NCBI RefSeq assembly: GCF_041320705.1
Contig: NZ_JBGGTQ010000004.1
Span: 310,001 to 374,000, forward strand
From: Kineococcus mangrovi
Lineage (GTDB): Bacteria > Actinomycetota > Actinomycetes > Actinomycetales > Kineococcaceae
DNA: 64,000 bases
Direction of reading: 5' to 3'
In this document: in pieces, positions 1 to 9,665 of the stretch
Layout of the letters: each line of letters starts with the position of its first letter
Numbering within the stretch: position 1 is the stretch's first letter
Position numbers and translations under genes: made by a program
Notes under the pieces: generated by a model
The model's input: the letters and a program-made list of their open reading frames with translations, nothing else
The model's database searches: none
Told to the model about the DNA's origin: nothing

Positions 1-2
1 GC

Positions 3-122
3 GACCCCGCCGTCGCCGTCGTGGGCCCCCGGGGCCTGACGCTGGAGGAGGTCGTCTACCCCGCCGACGCCGACCTCGCCGCCCGCGCCGCGCAGTCCCG
101 CGCCGTGCGCACCCTCCCGTGA
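3..122 (+). CDS. truA: tRNA pseudouridine(38-40) synthase TruA, C-terminal end (partial)
   Basis: Only the last 39 codons are inside the window. The readable frame starts at base 3 and stops with TGA at 120-122. The peptide contains GPRGLTLEEVVYPAD followed by a charged helix, which matches the C-terminal strand and tail of bacterial TruA. TruA isomerises uridines 38-40 in the tRNA anticodon arm. Context agrees: truA normally sits just upstream of rplM-rpsI in actinobacteria, and those genes follow here after two insertions. The catalytic Asp domain lies outside the window, so the call rests on the tail and on gene order. Confidence 0.72.
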   Translation, partial: DPAVAVVGPRGLTLEEVVYPADADLAARAAQSRAVRTLP

Positions 123-210
123 CCGGCTGCCCCCGCGTGGGGGACGGGGTGGGCCGTGCGGGTGAGGGGCGGGTGGGTCGCGGGGCCGGGCGTGCGGCAG
201 GCTGGGCCGG

Positions 211-738
211 GTGCCCACGCTCGTCGTCGTCCGCCACGCGAAGGCCGACTCGCCGGTAGGACTGCAGGACATCGCCCGCCCCCTGGCCGAGCGCGGCAAG
301 GTCGACGCGCGGCAGGCCGGTCGTTGGCTGGGCGAGCACGTCGGCGGTTGCGACCTGCTCCTGGTCTCCCCGGCCCGGCGCACCGAGGAGACGACCGCCC
401 GGCTGCTCGACGGCTGGGGCGCCGCGCCCGTCGTCGTCGACGAGGAACGGCTCTACGAGGCCACCCTGGGCGACCTGCTGCGCGTCGTCCGCGGCCTGGA
501 CACCGAGACCGCCGACGCCACCGTCGTCCTCGTGGCCCACAACCCCGGCGTCAGCGCGCTCGTGGAGGCCCTCACGGGTGAGGTGGTGCAGTTGCGCACG
601 GCCGGCATCGCGGTGCTCGACGTCAGCGGGGCGTGGGCGGACGCGGACACGACGAGCTGCACCCTGCGGCTGCAGCACACCGCCCGCGCCGAGACCACCG
701 GTCCCGGGGGCGCCGGGGAAACCAGCGGCGGGCACTGA
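211..738 (+). CDS. SixA-like histidine phosphatase
   Basis: A 175-residue protein of the histidine phosphatase (phosphoglycerate mutase-like) superfamily. The N-terminal strand ends in RHAK (Arg8, His9), where His9 is the expected phospho-acceptor. SPARRTEET near residue 53 supplies a second phosphate-binding Arg, and AHNPGV at 109-114 the second catalytic His. Length and the short RHA form fit the SixA branch, which removes phosphate from phosphohistidine proteins; the substrate here is unknown. The start is GTG 211; a CAGGCT hexamer lies seven bases before it, so the mRNA may be leaderless. The 45 bases to the next gene suggest possible cotranscription. It separates truA from rplM, which is not the usual arrangement. 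Confidence 0.85.
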   Translation: MPTLVVVRHAKADSPVGLQDIARPLAERGKVDARQAGRWLGEHVGGCDLLLVSPARRTEETTARLLDGWGAAPVVVDEERLYEATLGDLLRVVRGLDTETADATVVLVAHNPGVSALVEALTGEVVQLRTAGIAVLDVSGAWADADTTSCTLRLQHTARAETTGPGGAGETSGGH

Positions 739-783
739 CCCCGACCCGGCACACTGGCCGCTCACGCGAGGAGGAGCGGGGAA

Positions 784-2481
784 GTGGCTGGAACAACGGG
801 TGGGCACGTCGACGTCGCAGGGTTGAGCCACGAGCTCCCCGACGGCCGGCCGCTGCTGAGCGAGGTCTCGTTCCGCGTGGCCGACGGGTCGACCACGGCC
901 CTCATCGGCCCCAACGGCACGGGCAAGACGACGCTGCTGCGGCTGGTCGCGGGGGACGAACCCGTCCAGGAGGGGGCCGTCGCGCGCAGCGGCGGTCTCG
1001 GGGTCATGCGCCAGTTCGTCGGTTCGGTGCGCGACGGCACGACGGTCGCCGAACTGCTCGTCTCGGTGGCCCCCGCCCCGCTGCGGGAGGCCTTCGCGGC
1101 CGTCGAGACGGCCGAGGCGGCCATGGTCGAGCAGGAGACGGAGAAGTCGCAGCTGCGGTACGCGCAGGCCCTGGCCGACTTCGGCGACGCCGGCGGGTAC
1201 GAGCAGGAGGTGCTGTGGGACGAGTGCACCCGGGCCGCCCTCGGCGTCCCCTTCGACTCCTGCCGCAACCGGCTCGTGCGGACCCTGTCGGGCGGTGAGC
1301 AGAAGCGGCTCGTGCTCGAGGCGCTGCTGCGCGGGCCCGAGGGCGTCCTGCTGCTGGACGAGCCGGACAACTACCTCGACGTGCCCGGCAAGCGCTGGCT
1401 CGAGGAGCAGCTGCGCGCCACGCCGAAGTCGGTGCTGCTCGTCAGCCACGACCGCGAGCTGCTGGCCGCGGCGGCCGACCGCGTCGTCACCCTCGAACCC
1501 GGCGCGGCCGGTGCGGTGTCCTGGACGCACGGCGGGTCCTTCGCCGACTACGGCGCGGCCCGCCGCGCGCGGGGGGAGCGGCTGGAGGAGCTGCGCCGCC
1601 GCTGGGACGAGGAGCGCGTCAAGCTGCGCACCCTCGTGGTGACGCTGCGGGAGAAGTCGAAGTTCAACGACGGCATGTCCTCGCGCTACGCGGCGGCGCA
1701 GACGCGGCTGGCCAAGTTCGAGGAGGCGGGTCCGCCGCAGGCGCCGCCCGCCGCGCAGGACGTCCGGATGCGCCTGCGCGGGGGGCGGACCGGCAAGCGC
1801 GCCGTCGTCGTCGAGCGCCTGGAGCTCACCGGGCTCATGCGGCCCTTCGACGCCGAGCTGTGGCTGGGGGACCGGGTGGCCGTGCTCGGTGCCAACGGCT
1901 CGGGCAAGTCGCACTTCCTGCGGCTGCTCGCCGCCGGCGGTTCCGACCCCGACGCCGAGCACCGCCCGGTCGACGAGCACGTCCCGGACCCGGTGCAGCA
2001 CGCGGGCAGCGCCCGGCTGGGGGCACGCGTGCGGCCGGGCTGGTTCGCCCAGACGCACGAGCAGCCGGCCCTCCTCGGCCGGTCCCTGCTCGACGTCCTG
2101 CACCGCGGCACCTCCCACCGCGACGGCCTGGACCGCGAGGCCGCCTCGCGGGCGCTGGACCGGTACGGGCTGGCCGAGGCCGCCGAGCAGCTGTTCGAGA
2201 ACCTCTCCGGCGGGCAGCAGGCCCGGTTGCAGATCCTGCTGCTGGAGCTGTCGGGGGCGACGCTGCTGCTGCTCGACGAGCCGACCGACAACCTCGACCT
2301 GCACTCGGCCGAGGCGCTCGAGCAGGCCCTCGCCGCCTTCGAGGGCACGGTCGTGGCCGTCACCCACGACCGGTGGTTCGCCCGCGGCTTCGACCGCTTC
2401 CTGCTGTTCGGGGAGGACGGGCGGGTCGTGGAGACCCCCGAGCCCGTGTGGGACGTGCAGCGCGTCGAGCGGGTCCGCTGA
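784..2481 (+). CDS. ABC-F family ATPase with two ATP-binding cassettes
   Basis: A 565-residue soluble protein with two tandem ABC domains and no membrane segment, the ABC-F plan. Cassette 1 has Walker [10 protein letters not shown] (42-50), signature LSGGEQ (168-173) and Walker B ending [10 protein letters not shown] (190-199). A charged linker at about 255-345 corresponds to the tRNA-contact linker. Cassette 2 has GANGSGKS (369-376), LSGGQQ (474-479) and [12 protein letters not shown] (494-505). Both catalytic Glu residues are present. ABC-F proteins act in the ribosomal E site, either as translation factors or as antibiotic ribosome-protection proteins; sequence alone cannot say which. GTG 784 follows GAGGAGCGGGG, a good ribosome-binding site. 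It lies directly upstream of the L13/S9 operon. Confidence 0.9.
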   Translation: MAGTTGGHVDVAGLSHELPDGRPLLSEVSFRVADGSTTALIGPNGTGKTTLLRLVAGDEPVQEGAVARSGGLGVMRQFVGSVRDGTTVAELLVSVAPAPLREAFAAVETAEAAMVEQETEKSQLRYAQALADFGDAGGYEQEVLWDECTRAALGVPFDSCRNRLVRTLSGGEQKRLVLEALLRGPEGVLLLDEPDNYLDVPGKRWLEEQLRATPKSVLLVSHDRELLAAAADRVVTLEPGAAGAVSWTHGGSFADYGAARRARGERLEELRRRWDEERVKLRTLVVTLREKSKFNDGMSSRYAAAQTRLAKFEEAGPPQAPPAAQDVRMRLRGGRTGKRAVVVERLELTGLMRPFDAELWLGDRVAVLGANGSGKSHFLRLLAAGGSDPDAEHRPVDEHVPDPVQHAGSARLGARVRPGWFAQTHEQPALLGRSLLDVLHRGTSHRDGLDREAASRALDRYGLAEAAEQLFENLSGGQQARLQILLLELSGATLLLLDEPTDNLDLHSAEALEQALAAFEGTVVAVTHDRWFARGFDRFLLFGEDGRVVETPEPVWDVQRVERVR

Positions 2482-2507
2482 GACGGGGAGCGGGTGCCCG
2501 AGCCGTT

Positions 2508-2537
2508 TTGACCCGCCAGGTGGACGGCGGGTAACGT
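2508..2537 (+). promoter_or_regulatory. candidate sigma-70-type promoter of rplM-rpsI
   Basis: TTGACC at 2508-2513 and TAACGT at 2532-2537 are separated by 18 bases in the gap between the ABC-F gene and rplM. This is the best -35/-10 pair in the gap and would give a leader of about 105 bases before the rplM start at 2651. Confidence 0.5.
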
Positions 2538-2571
2538 CATGGGTCGTTGTGCCCACGCAGTGCCTGCCACA

Positions 2572-2595
2572 CGGCGCCGGGATCCCCCGGTGCCG
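2572..2595 (+). other. hairpin in the rplM 5' leader, possible autogenous control element
   Basis: CGGCGCCGGG at 2572-2581 pairs with CCCGGTGCCG at 2586-2595, one G-U pair, across a four-base loop. It lies in the predicted L13 mRNA leader between promoter and start codon. L13 mRNAs of several bacteria have regulatory leaders; that this hairpin works that way is inference. Confidence 0.3.
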
Positions 2596-2650
2596 GAGGA
2601 CTCGAGCGCGGGCCCAGTCCGCAACAAGTCCGAGGAGATGGGCAACCCCC

Positions 2651-3094
2651 GTGCGCACGTTCACCCCGAAGCCGGGCGACATCGACCGCCGCTGGCTCGT
2701 CATCGACGCGGAGGACGTCGTCCTGGGCCGTCTGGCCGTCCAGGCCGCCACCCTCCTGCGCGGCAAGCACAAGCCGACCTTCGCCCCGCACGTCGACGGT
2801 GGTGACTACGTCATCATCGTCAACGCCGCCAAGGTCGCCCTCACGGGTTCCAAGCGCGAGCAGAAGGTCGCCTACCGCCACTCCGGCTACCCGGGCGGCC
2901 TGAAGGCCACCGGTTACGTCGAGCTGCTCGACAAGAACCCGGAGAAGGCCGTCGAGAAGGCCATCCGCGGCATGATCCCCAAGAACTCGCTCGGCCGTCA
3001 GGTCCTGAGCAAGCTCAAGGTCTACGCGGGCCCCGAGCACCCGCACGCGGCGCAGCAGCCCGTGCCCTTCACGATCACCCAGGTCGCGCAGTGA
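2651..3094 (+). CDS. rplM: 50S ribosomal protein L13
   Basis: The 147-residue product begins [19 protein letters not shown] and ends in a PFTITQ tail, typical of actinobacterial L13, and has the usual length. GTG 2651 is chosen because it gives this N-terminus; the reading frame continues upstream without a stop but that part resembles nothing in L13. Conserved stretches include [19 protein letters not shown] and the C-terminal [18 protein letters not shown] block that contacts 23S rRNA. L13 is an early-assembly protein of the large subunit. It is followed after 50 bases by rpsI, the universal rplM-rpsI pair. Confidence 0.97.
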   Translation: MRTFTPKPGDIDRRWLVIDAEDVVLGRLAVQAATLLRGKHKPTFAPHVDGGDYVIIVNAAKVALTGSKREQKVAYRHSGYPGGLKATGYVELLDKNPEKAVEKAIRGMIPKNSLGRQVLSKLKVYAGPEHPHAAQQPVPFTITQVAQ

Positions 3095-3144
3095 GCCGCG
3101 GCGAAGCCCGATCCGCCGTCCCGGCCGTCTGAGCGAGGAGCACT

Positions 3145-3642
3145 GTGAGCGAGTACACCGAAGAGGTCGTCGAGGACGTCACCGAGACGGACGAGTTCGA
3201 CGGGACCTACACGTCCGAGTCGTCCGCCCCGGCCACCGGCGGCAACAGCGTCATCGCCCCCGGCGGGGCCACCGGCCGCCGCAAGGAGGCCATCGCCCGC
3301 GTCCGCATCGTCCCCGGCTCCGGCCAGTGGAAGATCAACGGCCGTGAGCTGGACGACTACTTCCCGAACAAGGTCCACCAGCAGCTCGTCAACGAGCCGT
3401 TCCGGGTGACCGCGCTCGAGGGGTCGTTCGACGTCATCGCCCGCATCCACGGCGGCGGCTCGTCCGGCCAGGCCGGCGCCCTGCGCCTCGGCGTGGCCCG
3501 CGCGCTCAACGCGGTGGACCTCGAGGCCAACCGCCCGGCGCTGAAGAAGGCCGGGTTCCTGACCCGCGACCCGCGCGCCATCGAGCGCAAGAAGGCCGGT
3601 CTGAAGAAGGCCCGCAAGGCGCCGCAGTTCAGCAAGCGCTGA
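3145..3642 (+). CDS. rpsI: 30S ribosomal protein S9
   Basis: A 165-residue S9 with an acidic N-terminal extension of about 38 residues, usual in actinobacteria. The conserved core starts at [17 protein letters not shown]. The basic C-terminal tail ends [12 protein letters not shown]; in S9 this tail reaches the P-site tRNA anticodon stem. GTG 3145 follows GAGCGAGGAG. The gene forms an operon with rplM and is closed by a 17-base-pair hairpin 31 bases downstream. Confidence 0.97.
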   Translation: MSEYTEEVVEDVTETDEFDGTYTSESSAPATGGNSVIAPGGATGRRKEAIARVRIVPGSGQWKINGRELDDYFPNKVHQQLVNEPFRVTALEGSFDVIARIHGGGSSGQAGALRLGVARALNAVDLEANRPALKKAGFLTRDPRAIERKKAGLKKARKAPQFSKR

Positions 3643-3673
3643 TCCCGGCAGCACGCCGGCCAGCGAACATCGT

Positions 3674-3709
3674 CACGACGGCCCCGGGAGCTCTCCCGGG
3701 GCCGTCGTG
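3674..3709 (+). terminator. Rho-independent-type hairpin after rpsI
   Basis: A perfect inverted repeat with 17-base arms (3674-3690 and 3693-3709) and essentially no loop. No T-run follows, as is common in high-G+C actinobacteria. It separates the ribosomal operon from glmM. Confidence 0.8.
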
Positions 3710-3768
3710 GTGTCCGGGGGCCGTGTCCGCAGCGGCACGGCCCGTGAACGCAGGGAGAGGACGACAGG

Positions 3769-5133
3769 GTGGGGCGGCTGTTCGGGACCGACGGTGTGCG
3801 GGGGCTGGCGAACGTCGACCTGACCGCCGAGATGGCGCTCGGGCTGGCGGCCGCCGCGGCCACCGTCCTCGTGGACGAGGGTGGGACGGCGCACCCCCGC
3901 GCCCTCGTGGCCCGCGACCCCCGGGCCTCCGGGGAGTTCCTGTCGGCCGCCGTCGTGGCGGGGCTCGCGAGCTCCGGGGTCGACGTGCTCGACCTCGGCG
4001 TCGTCCCCACCCCGGCCCTGGCCCACCTCGTGGGCACCTCCGGCGCCGACTTCGGCGTCATGCTGTCCGCGTCGCACAACCCCATGCCCGACAACGGGCT
4101 GAAGATCTTCGCCCGCGGCGGGACGAAGCTGCCCGACGAGGTCGAGGACCGCATCGAGGCGGCCCACCGCGCGGGGACGCCGCGACGGCCGACCGGCAGC
4201 GGTGTCGGCCGCGTCCACGCCGGCCCCGACGTCGAGCAGGACGCCCAGGACACCTACGTCGACCACCTGCTGTCCACCCTGCCCGGCGGCCCCGGCTCGC
4301 TCGCGGGGCTGCACGTCGTCGTCGACTGCGCCGACGGCGCTGCGAGCGCCGTCTCCCCGCGCGTGCTGCGCGAGGCGGGCGCGCGCGTCACGACGCTGCA
4401 CGACGTCCCCGACGGGCTCAACATCAACGACGGCTGCGGGTCGACGCACCTGGGACCCGTGACGGCCGCCGTCCTCGCGCACGGTGCCGACCTGGGGTTG
4501 GCCCACGACGGTGACGCCGACCGCTGCCTGGCCGTGGACGCGGCCGGGAACACCGTCGACGGCGACCAGATCATGGCCGTCCTCGCCCTGGCCCTGCGCG
4601 ACCGGGGCCGGCTGACCGACGGCACCCTCGTCGCGACCGTCATGAGCAACCTCGGCCTCAAGCTCGCCATGCAGCGCGAGGGCGTCACCGTCGTGGAGAC
4701 GGGCGTGGGGGACCGCTACGTCCTGGAGGCGCTGAGCGCCGGCGGGTGGAGCATCGGCGGGGAGCAGAGCGGGCACGTCGTGCTGCCCGCGCACGCCACC
4801 ACGGGCGACGGCGTCCTGACGGGCCTGCAGCTGGCCGCCCGGATGGCCGAGACGGGCCGCACCCTCGCCGACCTCGCCTCGGTGGTGCAGCGGCTGCCGC
4901 AGGTGCTCGTCAACGTGCGCGGGGTCGACAAGTCCCGGGCGGGCGCGGACGCCGACCTGCTGGCGGCCGTGGCGCAGGCCGAGCACGAGCTCGGCGGGAC
5001 CGGCCGGGTGCTGCTGCGGCCCAGCGGCACCGAACCGCTGGTGCGGGTCATGGTCGAGGCCGCGCACACGCAGCACGCGCAGGCCGTCGCGGACCGGCTC
5101 GCCGACGTGGTGCGCGCCCGCCTCGCGCTCTGA
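3769..5133 (+). CDS. glmM: phosphoglucosamine mutase GlmM
   Basis: A 454-residue alpha-D-phosphohexomutase that converts glucosamine-6-phosphate to glucosamine-1-phosphate on the way to UDP-GlcNAc and peptidoglycan. It opens [14 protein letters not shown]. The phosphoserine loop [11 protein letters not shown] places the catalytic serine at residue 102, as in characterised GlmM. The metal loop is DGDADRC, the sugar loop GGEQSGH, and the C-terminal phosphate loop [15 protein letters not shown] 3769 is preceded by GGGAGAGGACGAC. glmS, which makes the substrate, lies 2.2 kb downstream; S9-GlmM adjacency is common in actinobacteria. Confidence 0.97.
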   Translation: MGRLFGTDGVRGLANVDLTAEMALGLAAAAATVLVDEGGTAHPRALVARDPRASGEFLSAAVVAGLASSGVDVLDLGVVPTPALAHLVGTSGADFGVMLSASHNPMPDNGLKIFARGGTKLPDEVEDRIEAAHRAGTPRRPTGSGVGRVHAGPDVEQDAQDTYVDHLLSTLPGGPGSLAGLHVVVDCADGAASAVSPRVLREAGARVTTLHDVPDGLNINDGCGSTHLGPVTAAVLAHGADLGLAHDGDADRCLAVDAAGNTVDGDQIMAVLALALRDRGRLTDGTLVATVMSNLGLKLAMQREGVTVVETGVGDRYVLEALSAGGWSIGGEQSGHVVLPAHATTGDGVLTGLQLAARMAETGRTLADLASVVQRLPQVLVNVRGVDKSRAGADADLLAAVAQAEHELGGTGRVLLRPSGTEPLVRVMVEAAHTQHAQAVADRLADVVRARLAL

Positions 5134-5175
5134 AACCGTTCGCGCTGCCCCGGTCCGGTCTGGCTGACTGGGGGA

Positions 5176-6246
5176 GTGCTCCCCACCCCGACCCTGCGCG
5201 GCACGTCCTCGGCCGACCCCGGCCGGAGCCGGTGGGCGCGGGCCCACTTCGACCGCTGGTACGACGCGCTGGCCGCCGCCGAGGCCGTGGACCGGCCCGA
5301 CCCCTCGACGTGGCGGCGCGGTGAGCTGCGGGCCCTCCTGGACCGGGGCACCTCGGACGAGCGGGTGCACGTCCTGCTCGCCGAGGAGGACGGCGACGTC
5401 GTGGGCGTGGTCGACGTCCGCTGCCCCCTCACCGACAACCGGCACGTGGCCGTCGTGCAGGTCGCCGTCCCGCCCGCGCACCGGCGCCGCGGGGTGGGGT
5501 CGGCGCTGCTCGCGGCGGCCCTGGACGTGGCCGCGGCCACGGACCGGACCACCGTGCGGGTGCGGGTGGACCGGCCGGCCGGCCGTTCGCCGCGGGAGTG
5601 GCCGGGGTCGCTCGCCGCGACCCGCTGGGGCTTCGGCGCCGGGGTGCCGACCGCCCGGCGCCGGCTCGACCTCCCGCCGGACGCCGCTCACCTCGCCGCG
5701 CTGGAGGCCGCGGCCACCCCGCACGCCACCGGGTACCGGGTGCGCGCGTACGCCGGGCCCGTCCCGGAGGAGGACCTGGACCAGGTGGCCCACCTGAGCG
5801 CCCGGATGAGCACCGACGCCCCCCACGGCGACCTGCGGGTCGAACCCGAGCACTGGGACGGCGAGCGCGTCCGCGAGGCGGAGGCCCTGCGGGCGGCCCA
5901 GGGCCGGCACCAGTGGGTGGCGGTCGCGCAGGACGAGGAGGGGCGCCTCGTGGCGCACACCGTGCTCGTCCGCTCCGACCACGAACCGGAACGGCTGGTC
6001 CAGCTCGACACCCTCGTCCTGGCCGAGCACCGCGGTCACCGTCTCGGCACGCTCGTCAAGCTGGCCTGCCTGCGCCGCGCCCTGGCCGACAACCCCGCGG
6101 CGCAGCGGGTCTCGACGTGGAACGCGGTGTCCAACACCCCGATGATCGCCGTCAACGAGGCGCTGGGGTTCGTCCTCGACGAGCTCCAGGAGGAGCGCGA
6201 GGCACCCGTGCAGCGGGTGGCTCAGACCTTGCGCAACCGCACCTGA
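5176..6246 (+). CDS. tandem-domain GNAT family N-acetyltransferase
   Basis: A 356-residue protein with two GNAT folds. The first has the acetyl-CoA loop motif [11 protein letters not shown] (about residues 99-109). The second covers about 200-350 and has the degenerate [12 protein letters not shown] loop, then [13 protein letters not shown], the typical C-terminal GNAT segment. The plan resembles mycothiol synthase and related actinobacterial acetyltransferases, but no substrate can be assigned. The last 25 bases overlap the 3' end of the convergent coaA, an arrangement that leaves no room for a terminator between them. Confidence 0.8.
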   Translation: MLPTPTLRGTSSADPGRSRWARAHFDRWYDALAAAEAVDRPDPSTWRRGELRALLDRGTSDERVHVLLAEEDGDVVGVVDVRCPLTDNRHVAVVQVAVPPAHRRRGVGSALLAAALDVAAATDRTTVRVRVDRPAGRSPREWPGSLAATRWGFGAGVPTARRRLDLPPDAAHLAALEAAATPHATGYRVRAYAGPVPEEDLDQVAHLSARMSTDAPHGDLRVEPEHWDGERVREAEALRAAQGRHQWVAVAQDEEGRLVAHTVLVRSDHEPERLVQLDTLVLAEHRGHRLGTLVKLACLRRALADNPAAQRVSTWNAVSNTPMIAVNEALGFVLDELQEEREAPVQRVAQTLRNRT

Positions 6247-7223
6247 CGCACGGAGTGGTCCGGCCCCTTCTGCAGCACGCAGGTGGCCCGCCCGCGCGTG
6301 GGCAGCACGTTCTCGGCGAGGTTCGGGCCGTTGATCTCGTTCCAGATGCCCCGGGCCCGGGCCACGGCCTCGTCGTCGGTGAGCGAGGCGTAGCGGTGGA
6401 AGTAGGACTGGGGGTCGGAGAACGCGGTGCGGCGCAGTTCGAGGAACCGGTCCACGTACCAGGTGCGGACGTCCTCGCTGCGGGCGTCGACGTAGAGGGA
6501 GAAGTCGAAGTAGTCGCTGACGGCGACGCCCTGGGTCCCGTCCGCGCGCACCCGCGCCGGCTGCAGGACGTTCAGCCCCTCGACGATGAGCACGTCCGGC
6601 TGCCGGACGAGGACCTCCTCGTCCGGGACGATGTCGTAGACGAGGTGGGAGTACACCGGGGCCCGCACCTGCGGCACCCCGGACTTCACCGCGGCGAGGA
6701 ACCGCAGCAGCGCCCGTCGGTCGTAGCTCTCCGGGAACCCCTTGCGGTGCAGGATGCCCCGGCGTTCCAGCTCGGCGTTCGGGAGCAGGAAGCCGTCGGT
6801 CGTCACGAGTTCGACGCGCGGTGTCTCGGGCCAGTGCGAGAGCAGTTCGCGCAGCACGCGGGCCGTCGTCGACTTCCCCACCGCCACCGACCCGGCGATC
6901 CCGATGACGAACGGGGTGCGCTGGACGGCTTCGCCGAGGAAGGTGGAGGTCGCGGCGTGCAGCGACCCCGCGGACCGGTCGTACAGGGTCAGCAACCGGG
7001 ACAGCGGGAGGTAGACCTCCTCGACCTCGCGCAGGTCGACCCGGTCGCCCAGGCCCCGCAGCCGCGCCACGTCCTGCGCCGTGAGGGTCATCGGGGTGTT
7101 CGCCCGCAGGGCGCTCCAGTGCGCGCGGTCCAGCACGACGTACGGGGTGGGGGAGCTCCCCGGGGACGGGGGAGGGGCGGTCGGGGACGTGGCCGGTGCA
7201 GTGGTCGTCGCGCCCGTCCTCAC
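6222..7223 (-). CDS. coaA: type I pantothenate kinase
   Basis: A 333-residue kinase catalysing the first step of coenzyme A synthesis, pantothenate to 4'-phosphopantothenate. The P-loop GSVAVGKS is at residues 111-118 within [19 protein letters not shown]. Further CoaA marks are [16 protein letters not shown] and the C-terminal [12 protein letters not shown] region. About 25 N-terminal residues are Pro/Thr/Ser-rich and probably flexible. GTG 7223 is the start. It is divergent from glmS with only 74 bases between start codons, so the two promoters must overlap or abut. Confidence 0.95.
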   Translation of the reverse strand: MRTGATTTAPATSPTAPPPSPGSSPTPYVVLDRAHWSALRANTPMTLTAQDVARLRGLGDRVDLREVEEVYLPLSRLLTLYDRSAGSLHAATSTFLGEAVQRTPFVIGIAGSVAVGKSTTARVLRELLSHWPETPRVELVTTDGFLLPNAELERRGILHRKGFPESYDRRALLRFLAAVKSGVPQVRAPVYSHLVYDIVPDEEVLVRQPDVLIVEGLNVLQPARVRADGTQGVAVSDYFDFSLYVDARSEDVRTWYVDRFLELRRTAFSDPQSYFHRYASLTDDEAVARARGIWNEINGPNLAENVLPTRGRATCVLQKGPDHSVRQVRLRKV

Positions 7224-7284
7224 CGGTGTGAGGCTACCGGGTGACGGAACGGGCCGAGGTGACCGGGACGGGCCGGCGGGACCG

Positions 7285-7300
7285 TAGCCTGGTGCTCATG
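7285..7300 (+). promoter_or_regulatory. leaderless-type -10 element and start of glmS
   Basis: TAGCCT at 7285-7290 is followed by seven bases and the ATG at 7298. A -10 box this close places the transcription start at or next to the A of ATG. No ribosome-binding site is visible. Confidence 0.55.
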
Positions 7301-9163
7301 TGCGGAATCGTCGGGTACGTGGGCCCCCAGGGCGCGGGAGACGGCGGTGCGGGCGTCGAGGTGGTCCTCGAGGGGCTGCGCCGGCTGGAGTACCGCGGCT
7401 ACGACTCGGCGGGGATCGCCGTCGTGACCCCCGACGGCGTGCAGACGCGCAAGAAGGCCGGCAAGCTCGCCAACCTCGTCGAGGAGCTGCAGGCCGACCC
7501 GCTGCCCGCCGTCGCCACCGCCATCGGGCACACCCGGTGGGCCACCCACGGCGGGCCGACGGACGCCAACGCGCACCCGCACGTCGGGATCGGCGGCCGC
7601 GTCGCCGTCATCCACAACGGCATCGTCGAGAACTTCGCGACCCTGCGCGCCGAGCTCGCCGCGGCCGGGGTCGAGTTCACCAGCGAGACCGACACGGAGG
7701 TCGTCGCCCACCTGCTGGCCCGTGCCTGCGAGGACACCCCCGACCTCGCCGCGGCCATGCGCGCGGTCTGCGCGCGCCTCGAGGGCGCGTTCACGCTCCT
7801 CGCGGTGCACGCCGACGCACCGGGCACCATCGTCGGGGCGCGCCGGAACTCCCCGCTCGTCGTCGGTCTCGGCGACGGCGCGAACTACCTCGGTTCCGAC
7901 GTCGCCGCGTTCATCGCCTCCACCCGCGACGCTCTCGAACTCGGCCAGGACCAGGTCGTCACCATCACCCCCGACAGCGTCGTCGTCACCGGGTTCGACG
8001 GTTCGCCCGCCCAGGGGCGCCGGTTCCACGTCGACTGGGACGCCGCCGCCGCCGAGAAGGGCGGTTTCCCCTCCTTCATGGCCAAGGAGATCCACGACCA
8101 GCCGCAGGCCATCGCCGACACCCTCCTCGGCCGGGTCGACGCCGGCGGCCGGTTGCAGCTGGACGAGATGAAGATCTCCGAGGCCGAACTGCGCACGGTC
8201 GACAAGATCGTCGTCATCGCCTGCGGCACCGCGGCCTACGCGGGTCAGGTCGCCAAGTACGCCGTCGAGCACTGGTGCCGGATCCCGGTCGAGGTGGAAC
8301 TGGCCCACGAGTTCCGCTACCGCGACCCCGTCGTCTCCGAGCGCACCCTCGTCGTCGCCATCTCCCAGTCCGGGGAGACGATGGACACCATCATGGCCGT
8401 CCGGCACGCCCGTGAGCAGGGCGCCAAGGTGCTGGCGATCTGCAACACCAACGGCTCCACCATCCCGCGCGAGTCCGACGCGGTCCTCTACACCCACGCC
8501 GGCCCCGAGATCGCCGTCGCCTCGACGAAGGCGTTCCTCGCCCAGATCACCGCCTGCTACCTGCTCGGGCTGTTCCTGGCCCAACTGCGGGGCAACAAGT
8601 TCTCCGACGAGGTGGCGCAGGTCCTGGAGCAGTTGCACGAGATCCCCGGGCAGGTCCGGCAGGTCCTCGACGGGCTCGAGCAGGTCCGCGAGATCGCCCG
8701 CTACATGGCCGACACCCGCTCGGTGCTGTTCCTCGGCCGGCACGTCGGGTACCCCGTCGCGATGGAGGGTGCGCTCAAGCTCAAGGAACTCGCCTACATC
8801 CACGCCGAGGGTTTCGCGGCGGGCGAGCTCAAGCACGGGCCCATCGCGCTCGTCGAACCCGGCCAGCCCGTGTTCGTCGTTGTGCCGAGCCCCCGCGGCC
8901 GGGACTCCCTGCACTCCAAGGTCGTCTCGAACATCCAGGAGGTCCGCGCCCGCGGGGCGCGCACCCTCGTCATCGCCGAGCAGGGCGACACCGCCGTGGA
9001 GCCGTACGCCGACGTGGTGATCCGCGTGCCGCAGACGTCCACGCTGCTCTCGCCCCTGCTGGCCGTCGTGCCGCTGCAGGTCTTCGCCTGCGAACTGGCG
9101 ACCGCCAAGGGCCTCGACGTCGACCAGCCGCGCAACCTCGCCAAGTCCGTCACCGTGGAGTGA
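7298..9163 (+). CDS. glmS: glutamine--fructose-6-phosphate aminotransferase (isomerizing)
   Basis: A 621-residue enzyme making glucosamine-6-phosphate from fructose-6-phosphate and glutamine. ATG 7298 is required because the glutaminase nucleophile is Cys2 in MCGIVGYVG, exposed after Met removal; the frame upstream is open but unrelated. The N-terminal amidotransferase domain shows [12 protein letters not shown] and HTRWATHG. Two SIS sugar-isomerase domains follow, marked by [10 protein letters not shown] and [10 protein letters not shown]. The end, AKSVTVE, is the canonical GlmS C-terminus. It works with GlmM encoded upstream. Confidence 0.98.
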   Translation: MCGIVGYVGPQGAGDGGAGVEVVLEGLRRLEYRGYDSAGIAVVTPDGVQTRKKAGKLANLVEELQADPLPAVATAIGHTRWATHGGPTDANAHPHVGIGGRVAVIHNGIVENFATLRAELAAAGVEFTSETDTEVVAHLLARACEDTPDLAAAMRAVCARLEGAFTLLAVHADAPGTIVGARRNSPLVVGLGDGANYLGSDVAAFIASTRDALELGQDQVVTITPDSVVVTGFDGSPAQGRRFHVDWDAAAAEKGGFPSFMAKEIHDQPQAIADTLLGRVDAGGRLQLDEMKISEAELRTVDKIVVIACGTAAYAGQVAKYAVEHWCRIPVEVELAHEFRYRDPVVSERTLVVAISQSGETMDTIMAVRHAREQGAKVLAICNTNGSTIPRESDAVLYTHAGPEIAVASTKAFLAQITACYLLGLFLAQLRGNKFSDEVAQVLEQLHEIPGQVRQVLDGLEQVREIARYMADTRSVLFLGRHVGYPVAMEGALKLKELAYIHAEGFAAGELKHGPIALVEPGQPVFVVVPSPRGRDSLHSKVVSNIQEVRARGARTLVIAEQGDTAVEPYADVVIRVPQTSTLLSPLLAVVPLQVFACELATAKGLDVDQPRNLAKSVTVE

Positions 9164-9254
9164 CCCCCGCCGTCGGGCGACCCCGCCGTCCACCGCCGCA
9201 GGCCCGCGTGGGAGCGTGACGCCCGCGGACGCCGTCGGCGGAGGGACAGCACTG

Positions 9255-9608
9255 GTGATCATCGGCATCGGGATCGACGTCGTGGACGTCGCCCGCTTCA
9301 GACGTCAGGTGGAGCGCACGCCGCTGCTGCTCGAACGGCTCTTCGGCGACGGTGAGCGGGGTCTGCCCGCCGAGTCGCTCGCGGCGCGGTTCGCGGCCAA
9401 GGAGGCCGTCGCCAAGGCGCTCGGCGCACCCGTCGGGCTCGTCTGGCGCGACGTCGTCGTGGAGCGCGAGGACGGGCACCGGCCCGAGATCGTCGTGAAG
9501 GGCAGCGCGAAGGAGACCGCCGAGGAGATGGGGGTGGCGACCTTCCACCTGTCCCTCTCGCACGACGCGGGCATCGCGACCGCCATGGTGGTCGCCGAGT
9601 CGGCGTGA
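9255..9608 (+). CDS. acpS: holo-[acyl-carrier-protein] synthase
   Basis: A 117-residue AcpS that moves 4'-phosphopantetheine from CoA to the serine of acyl carrier protein. It begins [15 protein letters not shown] with the metal-binding Asp8 and has [12 protein letters not shown], which holds the second metal ligand. HLSLSHD is the usual C-terminal motif. GTG 9255 gives the standard N-terminus; the longer frame has no conserved sequence. It precedes nnr and alr, the order seen widely in actinobacteria, and CoaA for the donor's pathway is encoded nearby. Confidence 0.95.
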   Translation: MIIGIGIDVVDVARFRRQVERTPLLLERLFGDGERGLPAESLAARFAAKEAVAKALGAPVGLVWRDVVVEREDGHRPEIVVKGSAKETAEEMGVATFHLSLSHDAGIATAMVVAESA

Positions 9609-9665
9609 GCCGGGGGTGAGCCCCTCCGGGGAGCGGCCGGGCGCGCGGCCGGGGAGGGTGGGGCC

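Noticed and set aside
1889-2650. Fusion of upstream sequence to L13
   Set aside because: The frame is open but overlaps the ABC-F gene in another frame and L13 is complete from GTG 2651.
3673-6039. Very long minus-strand frames opposite glmM and the GNAT gene
   Set aside because: Third-position G/C in the real genes leaves antisense frames open; the products are Gly/Arg/Val-rich and match no family.
7241-7298. glmS ribozyme or riboswitch upstream of glmS
   Set aside because: Only 74 bases separate glmS from coaA and the -10 box is seven bases before ATG, leaving no leader for a ribozyme.
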